NCBI GenBank assembly: GCA_958448555.1 | Contig: CAUDEL010000061.1 | Span: 1 to 16,981, forward strand | Direction: 5' to 3' | Origin: Limiplasma sp958448555 | GTDB lineage: Bacteria; Bacillota; Clostridia; Christensenellales; Aristaeellaceae | Length of the DNA: 16,981 nucleotides | Shown here: piece by piece, positions 1 through 7,725 of the stretch | Numbering within the stretch: position 1 is the stretch's first letter | Layout of the letters: the number at the start of each line of letters is the position of its first letter | Notes under the pieces: generated by a model | Told to the model about the DNA's origin: nothing | The model's database searches: none | The model's input: the letters and a program-made list of their open reading frames with translations, nothing else | Made by a program: the position numbers and the translations under genes

Positions 1-17
1 TCTTAAGCATTTGGCGG

Positions 18-43
18 AAAAGGCCGCCGTGGGCGGACTTTTT
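18..43. terminator. possible bidirectional terminator beyond rpsR
   Basis: A short inverted repeat (CCGCC at 24-28, GGCGG at 32-36, 3-nt loop) is followed on the plus strand by five T at 39-43 and on the minus strand by four T (plus-strand A at 18-21). It could end the rpsF-ssb-rpsR message and also a plus-strand gene from outside the window. The stem is only 5 bp, so confidence is modest. Confidence 0.45.
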
Positions 44-54
44 CGACAAGCTGA

Positions 55-80
55 GCCGCGCACCTGAGAAGGTGCGCGGC
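55..80 (-). terminator. perfect 10-bp hairpin just after rpsR
   Basis: GCCGCGCACC (55-64) and GGTGCGCGGC (71-80) pair perfectly around a 6-nt loop, 10 nt past the rpsR stop codon. No clear U-tract follows on the minus strand. It is either a weak terminator working with the hairpin at 18-43 or a 3'-end stabilising structure. Confidence 0.5.
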
Positions 81-90
81 GCTTCGTCAA

Positions 91-345
91 TTATTCCACC
101 GAGTAGGGCATCAAGGCGATGGCACGGGCGCGCTTGATAGCCTCGGAGAGCTGACGCTGATGCTTGGCGCAGTTGCCGCTCATACGGCGGGGCATGATCT
201 TGCCGCGCTCGTTGACGAAGCGGCGAAGACGGTTCACATCTTTGTAGTCGATGTATTCGATCTTGTCCACGCAGAAGCTGCACACCTTGCGGCGGGGCTT
301 GCGTCCACGGGGACGAGGCCTTCTTTCACCACGATCCTCAGACAT
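91..345 (-). CDS. rpsR: 30S ribosomal protein S18
   Basis: This is small-subunit ribosomal protein S18 (84 aa), which binds the platform of the 30S subunit as a heterodimer with S6. The basic N-terminal tail (residues 1-20) precedes the conserved core with CSFCVDKIEYIDYKD near residues 22-36 and the RRMSGNCAKHQRQL segment near 53-66. The pattern CxxC...CxxxH is the zinc-ribbon (C-plus) version of S18. The start is fixed by an AAGGAGG box 8 nt upstream (minus strand). It is the last gene of the rpsF-ssb-rpsR operon, 58 nt after ssb; that gap holds a small 6-bp hairpin at 379-398. Length and sequence are normal for the family. Confidence 0.97.
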   Translation of the reverse strand: MSEDRGERRPRPRGRKPRRKVCSFCVDKIEYIDYKDVNRLRRFVNERGKIMPRRMSGNCAKHQRQLSEAIKRARAIALMPYSVE

Positions 346-403
346 GGGCTAAACCTCCTTTGGAGTCATCATCAGGGAAGCGGCCGGTTTAAGCCGCTGT
401 TTG

Positions 404-835
404 TCAGAAGGGAAGATCCTCGTCGTCCACTTCCTCAAAGCCTTTGCCGGCCGCAGGAGCGGGGGCGGCAGCCTGAGCGGGCGCGGCGGGCGCGTAGCCC
501 GCGGCATCGTCGGAACGAGAGGAAAGGAATTCGACGTCATCGGCCGTCACTTCCAGCGAGAAGCGCGTGGAGCCATCGTTGGCGGTATAGCTTCTCACGG
601 AGACGGGGCCGACCACAGCCACCTTGCGGCCCTTGGAGAGGTACTTCTGGCAGATCTCGCCCAGCTGACGCCAGGCGGTGACGCGGAAGAAGTCGGCCTC
701 GTTCTGGGCTTCGCCGGTTTGGGAGCGCTGGCGGCGGTTCACGGCCACGGTAAACGTACAGACGTTGATGCCCGTGGAAGTGGTACGCAGCTCAGGGTCA
801 CGGGTGAGGTTGCCAATAATGGTTAATTTGTTCAT
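404..835 (-). CDS. ssb: single-stranded DNA-binding protein
   Basis: This is SSB (143 aa), which coats single-stranded DNA in replication, recombination and repair and recruits partner proteins. The N-terminal OB fold (about residues 1-105) begins MNKLTIIGNLTRDPELR and includes the conserved NEADFFRVTAWRQLGE segment. A flexible Ala/Pro-rich linker (about 110-132) leads to the acidic tip EEVDDEDLPF, the standard partner-binding C-terminus. AAGGAGG lies just upstream of the ATG, within the 14-nt gap after rpsF. The position between rpsF and rpsR is the classical arrangement in many bacteria. Nothing is unusual. Confidence 0.97.
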   Translation of the reverse strand: MNKLTIIGNLTRDPELRTTSTGINVCTFTVAVNRRQRSQTGEAQNEADFFRVTAWRQLGEICQKYLSKGRKVAVVGPVSVRSYTANDGSTRFSLEVTADDVEFLSSRSDDAAGYAPAAPAQAAAPAPAAGKGFEEVDDEDLPF

Positions 836-849
836 CCCTCACACCCTCC

Positions 850-1254
850 TTATTCGGCAGGGGTCTGAGCAGGCTGCGCGACGGGAGCGGCCTCAACGGG
901 CGCCTCCGCAGGCGCGGCCACGGGCGCCACGGGACGCACGGGGCGCGGCTTGACGCTGTGCTTCTTCTCTTCCAGCTTGATGATGAGGCAACGCAGGACA
1001 TCCTCGCTGATCCCCATGTTGCGCTCGATCTCGCGGGGGAGTTCGGCGGGGCCCTTGAAGGTCACCAGCACGTAGTAGCCCTCGGGCTTGTCGTTGATGG
1101 CATAAGCCAGACGGCGCTTGCCCCAGGTCTCGTCCACCTTTTCGACCTCGCCGCCGTTTTGCTTGATGAGCGCGGAGAACTTTTCGATCAGCTCTTTGCG
1201 GGCGTTCTCCTCCAGCGCGGTGTCGATGATGTAGGTCAGTTCATACCTATTCAT
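850..1254 (-). CDS. rpsF: 30S ribosomal protein S6
   Basis: This is ribosomal protein S6 (134 aa), partner of S18 on the 30S platform. The start chosen is the ATG at 1254 giving MNRYELTYIID, because AGGAGGTG lies about 6 nt upstream and the homologous sequence begins there. The longer reading frame back to 1305 would read through the leader hairpin and has no homologous look. The ferredoxin-like core spans about residues 1-95. The tail (about 97-134) is an Ala/Pro/Glu-rich low-complexity extension longer than in the shortest S6 proteins. It is the first gene of the rpsF-ssb-rpsR operon. Confidence 0.96.
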   Translation of the reverse strand: MNRYELTYIIDTALEENARKELIEKFSALIKQNGGEVEKVDETWGKRRLAYAINDKPEGYYVLVTFKGPAELPREIERNMGISEDVLRCLIIKLEEKKHSVKPRPVRPVAPVAAPAEAPVEAAPVAQPAQTPAE

Positions 1255-1271
1255 TCCATTCACCTCCTCTT

Positions 1272-1314
1272 GGACATATGGCGCTGCGGCCAATGCGCAG
1301 CGCAAGGATGTGCC
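1272..1314 (-). promoter_or_regulatory. rpsF leader hairpin, possible S6:S18 autoregulatory site
   Basis: The short rpsF leader folds into a hairpin. A perfect 8-bp stem (1281-1288 with 1296-1303, 7-nt loop) sits on an outer helix formed by 1272-1277 and 1308-1314 with one bulged base, separated by an internal loop. It lies directly upstream of the rpsF Shine-Dalgarno. Many bacteria control this operon by S6:S18 binding a leader RNA with a CCG element. A CCG is present at the loop edge, but I cannot show that the fold matches the known motif. Confidence 0.4.
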
Positions 1315-1322
1315 AATTAGGT

Positions 1323-1351
1323 ATTTTATCAGAGACGGCGGAAAAATACAA
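1323..1351 (-). promoter_or_regulatory. promoter of rpsF-ssb-rpsR
   Basis: On the minus strand TTGTAT (1346-1351) and TAAAAT (1323-1328) are separated by 17 bp, a sigma-A-type promoter with a good -10 and a weak -35. It starts only 18 nt beyond the phoR stop codon, so the ribosomal operon is likely both separately initiated and open to read-through from phoR, for which no strong terminator is visible. Confidence 0.6.
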
Positions 1352-1369
1352 GCCTAAAAACAGCTTTTT

Positions 1370-3052
1370 TTACCTTTTTGGCACGGAATCTTCAAAGGCG
1401 GCGGGGAAGGTGAGCGTGACCGTGGTTCCGCGGCCAACCTCGCTGTCCAGCTCGATCCGCGCGTGATGGTATTCGGCGCCATGCTTGACAATCGACAGGC
1501 CCAGCCCCGTGCCGCCGGTCTGCTTGGAGCGGCTTCCGTCCACGCGGTAAAAGCGCTCAAAGACCTTGTCGCGGTGCTCGGCGGGGATGCCGATGCCGGT
1601 ATCGCTCACGCGCACCCGCGCCGCATCGTCCAGCCGTTCGACCTCAACGCGCACCTCGCCGTTCGGGCGGTTATACTTGATCCCGTTTTCGATGACGTTG
1701 CGCAGCATCTCGTCCAGGAGCGTTCCGTCGGCATGAATCCAGGCGCTTTCGCCAGAGAGGCTCACGCTGATATTTCGGTCGGCGGCGGTTTCGGCGTTTT
1801 CCCCGACGGCCGCCCTCGCGGCCTCCAGCAGGTCCACGCGGTCCAGCCGGCCGGAGACGAAACCTTCATCCAGCTTGCTCAGGTGCATGATGTCCTCGAT
1901 GAGCTGGAGGAGGCGGCGGCTCTCGTTGTAGATCTTCCGGGCGAAAACCGGGATGTCTGCGGGCTCGGTCATCCCGCTTTGCATCAGCTCCGCGTAGCCG
2001 GAAATCGTGGTCAGAGGCGTTCGCAGCTCATGGCTGACATTTGCGGTAAAGCGTTTGCGGGCTTTTTCCGAGGCGTTGCGCTCGGTCACATCCTGCAAAA
2101 GCAGCACAAGGCCCTCGTTGTGGCGAACAGCGCTGGCTGTGAGCAGGTATTCTCTTCCGCCGGCCGCCATCTCCGCGCTGGCGCCGCCGTCCCTGAGCGC
2201 CGCCTCTACCGTTTCCAGAAGCGTCTGCGAGCGGTTGTATACCGAAAGGGGCGTCTTGCCGTCGGCTTCGCGATCGGTGTGAAGGATGAGGCGTGCGCTG
2301 TCGTTCATCAGAAGCACGTGGCGGTGCGCATCCAAAATAAGAAGCCCTTCGTTCATGTGTCCGATGATCGTCTCCAGCTCACCGCGGCGGGCGGCGAGCT
2401 CCCGCATCTGACGCTCCAGGCCGCGCTTTTGTTCCTCCATGCGGCGAAGCACGGGGGTCAACTCGTCGTAAACGGGGTTTTTCAGCGGGTCTTCCAGGTC
2501 GATTTCGTTGATGGGCCGCACCAGCGCCCGCGTCCAGAGGCGGGAGAGAACCGCCGCAGCCGCGAGCACGACCGCGATTCCAGCCAGCAGGACCCAGCTC
2601 ATGCGCCACAGCGAGCCCATCAGGCTGCTCTGCGTGGCGGCGATGCGCAGATACCCGCCGCCGGCGAGCTGCCGGGCGCAGTAGAGCTGCTCCTCCAGAA
2701 GCGTGTGGGAGTAGCGCCGGGCAAAGCCGGTGCCCGATTCCCGGGCCTGGACGATTTCCTCCCGCTCCAGATGATTTTCCATCCCCGCGGGGTTGCTTTG
2801 GTTGTCATAGCGCACCGTGCCGTCCGCCGAAACCCAGGTCAGGCGGTTGGGCAGGCGAAGCGCTTGCAGGGTCGCAAACGCTTCGTCCCCGGAGCGCTCC
2901 ACGAGGGTGGCGAGCATATCCAGCTCCTGCCAGAGCTGATCCTCCAGCTGCCGCCCCGACTGGCGGTAGTATACGACAGCCGCCAGCAGGCCGGTCAGCA
3001 GTGACGCGGCCAAAGCCAGAACCAGCGCCCCCCTAAAGATTCTCTTGCGCAT
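1370..3052 (-). CDS. phoR: phosphate-sensing membrane histidine kinase PhoR
   Basis: Sensor kinase (560 aa) that phosphorylates and dephosphorylates the adjacent PhoB/PhoP response regulator under control of the Pst-PhoU complex. In order: transmembrane helix at about 9-29, extracytoplasmic region about 30-150, second helix about 152-172, HAMP-like linker, PAS domain about 222-320, HisKA domain with SHELRTP (phospho-acceptor His341), and HATPase domain with N-box NVIENGIKYN (452-461), G1 box DTGIGIP (484-490) and TGGTGLGLS (512-520). The start at 3052 is supported by a GGAGG box and a membrane helix that begins immediately. The gene overlaps phoB by 20 nt, implying translational coupling. Last gene of the pst-pho operon. 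Confidence 0.93.
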   Translation of the reverse strand: MRKRIFRGALVLALAASLLTGLLAAVVYYRQSGRQLEDQLWQELDMLATLVERSGDEAFATLQALRLPNRLTWVSADGTVRYDNQSNPAGMENHLEREEIVQARESGTGFARRYSHTLLEEQLYCARQLAGGGYLRIAATQSSLMGSLWRMSWVLLAGIAVVLAAAAVLSRLWTRALVRPINEIDLEDPLKNPVYDELTPVLRRMEEQKRGLERQMRELAARRGELETIIGHMNEGLLILDAHRHVLLMNDSARLILHTDREADGKTPLSVYNRSQTLLETVEAALRDGGASAEMAAGGREYLLTASAVRHNEGLVLLLQDVTERNASEKARKRFTANVSHELRTPLTTISGYAELMQSGMTEPADIPVFARKIYNESRRLLQLIEDIMHLSKLDEGFVSGRLDRVDLLEAARAAVGENAETAADRNISVSLSGESAWIHADGTLLDEMLRNVIENGIKYNRPNGEVRVEVERLDDAARVRVSDTGIGIPAEHRDKVFERFYRVDGSRSKQTGGTGLGLSIVKHGAEYHHARIELDSEVGRGTTVTLTFPAAFEDSVPKR

Positions 3053-3719
3053 CCGTGTCCTCCAATCTGTATCCCACGCCGCGGACCGTCTCAAGGCAGC
3101 GGCTCGCTTCCCCGAGCTTAACCCGCAGGGTCCGCATGTGCACATCCACCGTGCGGGTATCTCCCGCGTAGTCGATCCCCCACACCGCGTCCAAGAGCCG
3201 CTCGCGCGTCAGAGCGATGCCGCGGTTGAGCAGCAGATAGTGCAGCAGTTCAAATTCCATGTGCGTCAGCGTCACGTCGCGCCCGTCCGCGTACACCCGG
3301 TGACGTTCCACGTCCATGCGCAGGCCGCCCGCGGCCAGCTCGCCGGGCTGCTCCTTCCCGGCGCGGCGCAGCACCGCGCGCACCCGGCTGAGAAGCTCCA
3401 TGACCCCAAAGGGCTTGACGATGTAGTCATCCGCTCCGCCGTCCAGGCTTTGGACCTTGTCCATCTCCTCACCCCTGGCCGTGACCATGATGACCGGCAC
3501 GGACCGCGTGCGGGGGTCCTGCTTCAGACGCATAAGAAGCTGGTTGCCGTCCTCGCCCGGAAGCATCACATCCAGCAAGACAAGCTGGGGGAGATGAGCG
3601 CGGACAGCCGCCCAGAAGGCGCCGCCCTCCTCAAAACCGCATACCTCAAAGCCCGCCTGCTTCAGCGCGTAACATTCCAGCTCGCGGATTCCCGGATCGT
3701 CCTCTACGACGTAGATCAT
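3033..3719 (-). CDS. phoB: phosphate regulon response regulator (OmpR/PhoB family)
   Basis: DNA-binding response regulator (228 aa) activating phosphate-starvation genes when phosphorylated by PhoR. It is called phoP in Bacillus. The receiver domain (about 1-118) shows the acidic pair Asp7-Asp8, phospho-acceptor Asp50 in LVLLDVMLPG, Thr80 and Lys102 in KPF. A winged-helix output domain (about 128-225) follows, with DTRTVDVHMRTLRVKL typical of the OmpR/PhoB class. The ATG at 3719 overlaps the phoU stop in ATGA, with a GGAGAAG box inside phoU. Family membership is certain. The phosphate role rests on the seven-gene context. Confidence 0.93.
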   Translation of the reverse strand: MIYVVEDDPGIRELECYALKQAGFEVCGFEEGGAFWAAVRAHLPQLVLLDVMLPGEDGNQLLMRLKQDPRTRSVPVIMVTARGEEMDKVQSLDGGADDYIVKPFGVMELLSRVRAVLRRAGKEQPGELAAGGLRMDVERHRVYADGRDVTLTHMEFELLHYLLLNRGIALTRERLLDAVWGIDYAGDTRTVDVHMRTLRVKLGEASRCLETVRGVGYRLEDTDAQENL

Positions 3720-4372
3720 TGAAGCTCTTCTCCCTTGTAGCGTCCCGTCACGGAGAATTCCACCCATTCGCCGATGTTGACGGCATGGTCCCCGATGCGC
3801 TCAAAATATTTGGCGATCATGAGAATGTCCAGCGCCTGCTGCCCTCTGGTCGCGTCGCGGGTGAGAAACCCGATCAGCTCGGCCTTGACGCGCATAAACA
3901 GCGCGTCCACCGTATCGTCCGCCGTCATGACCGCCCTGGCCAAGTGTACATCACTGGCGACGTATGCGTCAATGGCCTTGCGCACCATGTCCGCCGTCTC
4001 CCGGGCCATGTCGCGCATCAGCCCGGGATCGTCCAGCCCCTCCAGCCCGTCCATCATCGTGACGATCTCGCAGATATCCGCCGCCTGATCGCCCACGCGC
4101 TCCATGTCGGTAATCATTTTCAGGGCGGAGCTGACCTTGCGCAGATCGCGCGCGATGGGCTGCTGCATGAGCAGAAGGCGAAGGCACATGCTCTCGATGG
4201 CGCGCTCCTTCTGGTCGATCAGGCGGTCGCTGTCCATCACGCTCTTGGCCAGGCGCACGTCATGGCGCATCAGGGCGTCGCTCGCCTTGTCGATCGCGCT
4301 TTCAATCATCGCGCCCATGGAGATCATCTCCCGGGCCAGTTCCTCAAGCTGTTCGTCAAACTGTCTGCGCAT
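3716..4372 (-). CDS. phoU: phosphate signalling regulator PhoU
   Basis: PhoU (218 aa) is an all-helical cytoplasmic protein that links the Pst transporter to PhoR and keeps the regulon off when phosphate is plentiful. It contains two three-helix-bundle repeats. Each carries the metal-binding type of motif: DMERVGDQAADI near 89-100 and KYFERIGDHAVNIGEW near 188-203. The start at 4372 (MRRQFDEQLEEL) is the usual N-terminus of the family and lies one base past the pstB stop. A longer upstream reading frame only shadows pstB. The stop overlaps the phoB start by 4 nt. Confidence 0.95.
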   Translation of the reverse strand: MRRQFDEQLEELAREMISMGAMIESAIDKASDALMRHDVRLAKSVMDSDRLIDQKERAIESMCLRLLLMQQPIARDLRKVSSALKMITDMERVGDQAADICEIVTMMDGLEGLDDPGLMRDMARETADMVRKAIDAYVASDVHLARAVMTADDTVDALFMRVKAELIGFLTRDATRGQQALDILMIAKYFERIGDHAVNIGEWVEFSVTGRYKGEELQ

Positions 4373-4373
4373 C

Positions 4374-5126
4374 TCAGCCAAACCTCCCTGTGATATAGTC
4401 CTCCGTGCGCTTTTCGCGGGGATTGGAAAAGAGCTTTTCCGTGGGGCCCGTCTCCACGATTTCCCCCAGCAGGAAAAAGGAGGTCTGGTCGCTGACGCGC
4501 AGCGCCTGCTGCATGTTGTGGGTGACCATGACGATGGTGTACTGCTCCTTGAGCTCCACCACCAGCTCCTCGATTTTTCCGGTGGAAATGGGATCGAGCG
4601 CGGAGGTCGCCTCATCCATGAGCAGCACCTCGGGCTGCACGGCCAGCGCCCGGGCGATGCAAAGGCGCTGCTGCTGGCCGCCGGAGAGCGCCATGGCGCT
4701 TTTTTGCAGCCGGTCCTTGAGCTCGTCCCAGATGGCCGCCTGCCTCAGGGACTGCTCCACCACCTCGTCCAGCCTGGCCCTGCCGTGGATGCCGTGCGTG
4801 CGTGGGCCGTAGGCGATGTTGTCATAGACGCTCATGGGGAAGGGGTTGGGCTTTTGAAAGACCATGCCGACGCGCTTCCTGAGAAGATTCACATCCGTGC
4901 CGGGGGTGAGGACGTCCGTGCCGTCCAGGAGCACCTTTCCCGTGACGCGGCAGCCGGGCACCAGATCGTTCATTCGGTTGAGGGTCTTGAGCAGCGTGCT
5001 CTTTCCGCATCCGGAAGGGCCGATAAATGCCGCGACGCGGTTGCGGGGGATGTTCAGCTCAATCCCTTTGAGCGCGTGAAATTTGTCGTAATACAGATCA
5101 AGGTTTTCGATTCGGATCTTGTCCAT
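4374..5126 (-). CDS. pstB: phosphate ABC transporter ATP-binding protein
   Basis: ATPase subunit (250 aa) that drives high-affinity phosphate import through PstC-PstA. Visible motifs are Walker A GPSGCGKST (36-44), the Q-loop in MVFQKPNPFPMSVYDNIAYG (88-107), signature LSGGQQQR (147-154), Walker B VLLMDEATSALDP (167-179) and the switch histidine VTHN (201-204). The FQKPNPFPMS stretch and the C-terminal YITGRFG are hallmarks of PstB rather than of other importers. The start at 5126 lies 3 nt after the pstA stop, with a GGGGAGA box. Full length and intact. Confidence 0.98.
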   Translation of the reverse strand: MDKIRIENLDLYYDKFHALKGIELNIPRNRVAAFIGPSGCGKSTLLKTLNRMNDLVPGCRVTGKVLLDGTDVLTPGTDVNLLRKRVGMVFQKPNPFPMSVYDNIAYGPRTHGIHGRARLDEVVEQSLRQAAIWDELKDRLQKSAMALSGGQQQRLCIARALAVQPEVLLMDEATSALDPISTGKIEELVVELKEQYTIVMVTHNMQQALRVSDQTSFFLLGEIVETGPTEKLFSNPREKRTEDYITGRFG

Positions 5127-5129
5127 GCC

Positions 5130-5975
5130 TTATCTCCCCGTCAGTCTCCTGGCCGCAAAAGCGCTCAGGGCGTTCATTCCCACGACAATCACCATCAGCA
5201 CCACCGCCGTGGCGGAGGCCTCGCTGACATGCAGTCCTTCGCCGGAAAGCACATACATGTGCACCGCCAGCGTGCGGCCCGAGCTCATCACGTTTTCGGG
5301 CCAGTCCGCCACGGTTCCGGCGGTATAGATCAGAGCGGCTGTTTCACCGACCACGCGGCCGATGGAGAGGATGACGCCCGCCAGGATGCCGCTCATGGCC
5401 GGGGGCAGGACGATGTGCGTTACCGTGCGCAGCCTCCCCGCGCCAAGGCCGAAGCTGCCCTCGCGGTAGCTGTCGGGAATGGAGAGCAGCGCCTCCTCGG
5501 TTGTGCGCAGAATCAGGGGAAGGATCATCACCGCCAGCGTCATGCCGCCCGCCAGCAGAGAGTAGCTCCACCTGAGCGAGGTGACAAAGAACATCATGCC
5601 GAACAGCCCATAGAGGATGGAGGGAATCCCGGCGAGGGTTTCGGCGGTCAGGCGTACCGCCTTGACGATCCCGGATGCGCGGTTTGCGTATTCCGCCAGA
5701 TAGATCGCGCCGCCCACACCCAGCGGCACCGCCAGGGCCAGGGACAGAAGCGTCATGATGACGGTGTTAAAAAGGGCGGGCAGGAGGCTGACGTTCTCGC
5801 TGTTATATTCCAGCGCAAACAGGCTGGGCTTGAGATGTGGGATACCGGTTACGAGGATATAGCCGATCACCAGCAGGAGCGCCGCGGCCACGATCAGCGC
5901 GGCAGCGGCGCACAGCAGGCGGATGGCGAATGAGCCGGGATAACGCCCGGCGCGCCGCAGCATGGATCGAATCAT
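5130..5975 (-). CDS. pstA: phosphate ABC transporter permease PstA
   Basis: Membrane permease subunit (281 aa) that forms the phosphate channel with PstC. Six hydrophobic segments are apparent, starting at about 18-42, and the BPD-type transport domain spans about 65-275. The cytoplasmic EAA loop is clear: EEALLSIPDSYREGSFGLGAG (about 160-180) followed by LPPAMSGILAGVILSIGRVVGET. The start overlaps the pstC stop in ATGA, with a CAGGAGG box upstream. Assignment to PstA rather than PstC rests on order in the operon and the closer match of its neighbour to PstC. Confidence 0.95.
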   Translation of the reverse strand: MIRSMLRRAGRYPGSFAIRLLCAAAALIVAAALLLVIGYILVTGIPHLKPSLFALEYNSENVSLLPALFNTVIMTLLSLALAVPLGVGGAIYLAEYANRASGIVKAVRLTAETLAGIPSILYGLFGMMFFVTSLRWSYSLLAGGMTLAVMILPLILRTTEEALLSIPDSYREGSFGLGAGRLRTVTHIVLPPAMSGILAGVILSIGRVVGETAALIYTAGTVADWPENVMSSGRTLAVHMYVLSGEGLHVSEASATAVVLMVIVVGMNALSAFAARRLTGR

Positions 5976-6826
5976 TGCACCTGCCTCCTGTTGAGCGCTG
6001 AAAACAGCGCGTTAATGAGCAAAATGAACACAAACAGCACCACGCCTGTGGCAATGAGCGCCTCGCGGTGAAGATCCGCCGCGTAGCCCATTTCCATGAC
6101 GATGTTGACGGTCATGGTGCGGATGCCCTTCAAAAGACCCTTGGGCATGCGGGCCTGGTTCCCCGCCACCATCATCACGGCCATGGTCTCGCCCACGGCG
6201 CGCCCCACGCCCAGGATGATGGCAGCCAGAATACCGCTTCTGGCGGCGGGAACCACCGTGCGCAGCACGCTGGCCTCCCTCGTCGCCCCCAGCGCAAGGC
6301 TGCCTTCGAAGTAGCTTTCGGGTACTGCGCGAATCGCGGATTCGGCCTGCAAAATGATTGTGGGCAGAATCATCATCGCCAGCAGGATGCACGCCGTGAG
6401 CATGCTGTTACCATCCCCGCCGAAGGTATTCTTCACGAAGGGCACGATGGCCGTCAGCCCGAAAAAGCCGTAGACCACCGAAGGGATGCCGGCCAGCAGC
6501 GCTACCGCAGGCTTGAGCACGCGGTATAGTCTGGCGGGGCAGAACCGAACAAGGAAGATAGCGGTAAGCACGCCCAGAGGCGCCCCCAAAAGCAGGGCGC
6601 CGCCGGTTACGTACACGCTGCCCAGGATCATGGGAAGAATTCCGAAGATGTTGTTGCCGGGCTTCCACTTTTCTCCCGTGAGAAAGTCCCACAGGCTGAC
6701 CTTGCCAAAGAAGGGAAGGCCGTTGGAGAACAGGAAGAAACAGATGAGCAATACCGCCAGTATACAGGCGCATGCGGTTGCGCAGAACACGCACCGCATG
6801 GCCGTTTCCTTAAACTTTCCACTCAT
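5972..6826 (-). CDS. pstC: phosphate ABC transporter permease PstC
   Basis: Membrane permease subunit (284 aa) of the Pst importer. The first hydrophobic segment is at about 14-35. It is followed by the PstC-typical LWDFLTGEKWKPGNNIFGILP stretch (45-65). The permease domain carries an EAA loop at about 160-205 (AESAIRAVPESYFEGSLALG, then VVPAARSGILAAIILGVGRAVGETMA). The ATG at 6826 is 3 nt after the pstS stop and the stop overlaps pstA by 4 nt, so all transporter subunits are translationally coupled. Intact. Confidence 0.96.
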   Translation of the reverse strand: MSGKFKETAMRCVFCATACACILAVLLICFFLFSNGLPFFGKVSLWDFLTGEKWKPGNNIFGILPMILGSVYVTGGALLLGAPLGVLTAIFLVRFCPARLYRVLKPAVALLAGIPSVVYGFFGLTAIVPFVKNTFGGDGNSMLTACILLAMMILPTIILQAESAIRAVPESYFEGSLALGATREASVLRTVVPAARSGILAAIILGVGRAVGETMAVMMVAGNQARMPKGLLKGIRTMTVNIVMEMGYAADLHREALIATGVVLFVFILLINALFSALNRRQVQ

Positions 6827-6829
6827 GGT

Positions 6830-7690
6830 TTATTTCTGAAAGCCTTCCCACGTGGTCACTTCGCCGGTGAAGATCTGCTCGATCTGCGCTGCGGTCATGC
6901 CGTCCACGGGGTTGTTGGGGTTGACGATGATGGCAATGCCGTCCATGGCGATGGTGGTGCCGGTCAGGCCCGCTTCCAGCTCGCTGTCCTTGAGGGCGCG
7001 GGAGGCCATGCCGATGTCGCACACGCCGTCGATGGCGCTCTGCATGCCGGTGGTGGAGTCGCTGGTCTGGATCTCGATCTCGGCGTTGGGATTGACGGAC
7101 GCATAGGCCTCCTTGAGCTTTTCCATCACCGGCGTGACGGAGGAGGAACCGGCGACCACGATCTTGCCGGAAACCTGCTTGCCGGCATAGGCGGGGGCGT
7201 CATCCAGGGGAATGTAGCCGTTCTCGGAAACCACGGCCTGGCCCTCGGCGGAGAGAATGTAAGAGATGAAATCCTGCGCGGCTTCGCTCACCTCGCCCCT
7301 GGTGGCGATGTTGAAGGGACGGGACACCTGATAGGCGCCGGATTTGATGTTCTCCACGGTCGCTTCCGCGCCGTCCACCTTGAGCGCCTTGACGGTCCCG
7401 TTGAGCGAGCCCATGCTGGAATAGCCGATGGCGGCTTCGTTGCCGGCGACGGTGGTCATCATCACGTTTGTGCTGTTGGTGATAACGGCTTCCTCGGTGG
7501 TGTAGTCGATCTTGTTGCCGCTTTCGTCCTTCTTCTCCACGCCCAGCAGCTCGATAAACGCGCCGCGCGTGCCGCTTCCTTCCTCGCGGCTGACCACGGT
7601 GATGTCCTGCGCATAGTCGAATTCGCCGGCCGCGACGGCCGTGCCGGCCAGCAGCGCCAGACTCAGAAGAATTCCTACAACCTTTTTCAT
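6830..7690 (-). CDS. pstS: phosphate-binding protein PstS with permuted domain order
   Basis: Exported phosphate receptor of the Pst importer (286 aa) with a signal peptide at about 1-21 ending AVAA. The binding segments are all present but in an unusual order. SREEGSGTRGAF (34-45; Arg35, Ser39, Gly40, Thr41) and the GYSSMGSL...YILSAEGQAVVSENGYI part (89-160), normally the C-terminal half, come first. VVAGSSSVTPVMEKLKEAY (178-196), SDSTTG (210-215), CDIGMASR (224-231) and QIFTGEVTTWEGF (272-284), normally the N-terminal half, come last, and the protein ends there. A short linker at about 161-175 joins old C- to old N-terminus. No lipobox cysteine follows the signal peptide. AAGGAGG 9 nt upstream fixes the start. 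First gene of the operon. Confidence 0.9.
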   Translation of the reverse strand: MKKVVGILLSLALLAGTAVAAGEFDYAQDITVVSREEGSGTRGAFIELLGVEKKDESGNKIDYTTEEAVITNSTNVMMTTVAGNEAAIGYSSMGSLNGTVKALKVDGAEATVENIKSGAYQVSRPFNIATRGEVSEAAQDFISYILSAEGQAVVSENGYIPLDDAPAYAGKQVSGKIVVAGSSSVTPVMEKLKEAYASVNPNAEIEIQTSDSTTGMQSAIDGVCDIGMASRALKDSELEAGLTGTTIAMDGIAIIVNPNNPVDGMTAAQIEQIFTGEVTTWEGFQK

Positions 7691-7725
7691 ACCTTTTGGC
7701 CTCCTTTGTTGTTTGTACGGGTGAA

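Noticed and set aside
1255..1305. N-terminal extension of S6
   Set aside because: It would translate the leader hairpin and Shine-Dalgarno region; the ATG at 1254 has the ribosome site and the homologous start.
1463..3004. Long plus-strand open frame opposite phoR
   Set aside because: A shadow of the histidine kinase gene caused by high GC; its composition is His/Gln/Arg-rich with no domain.
4104..5933. Long plus-strand open frame opposite pstA-pstB-phoU
   Set aside because: A shadow spanning three well-supported genes on the other strand.
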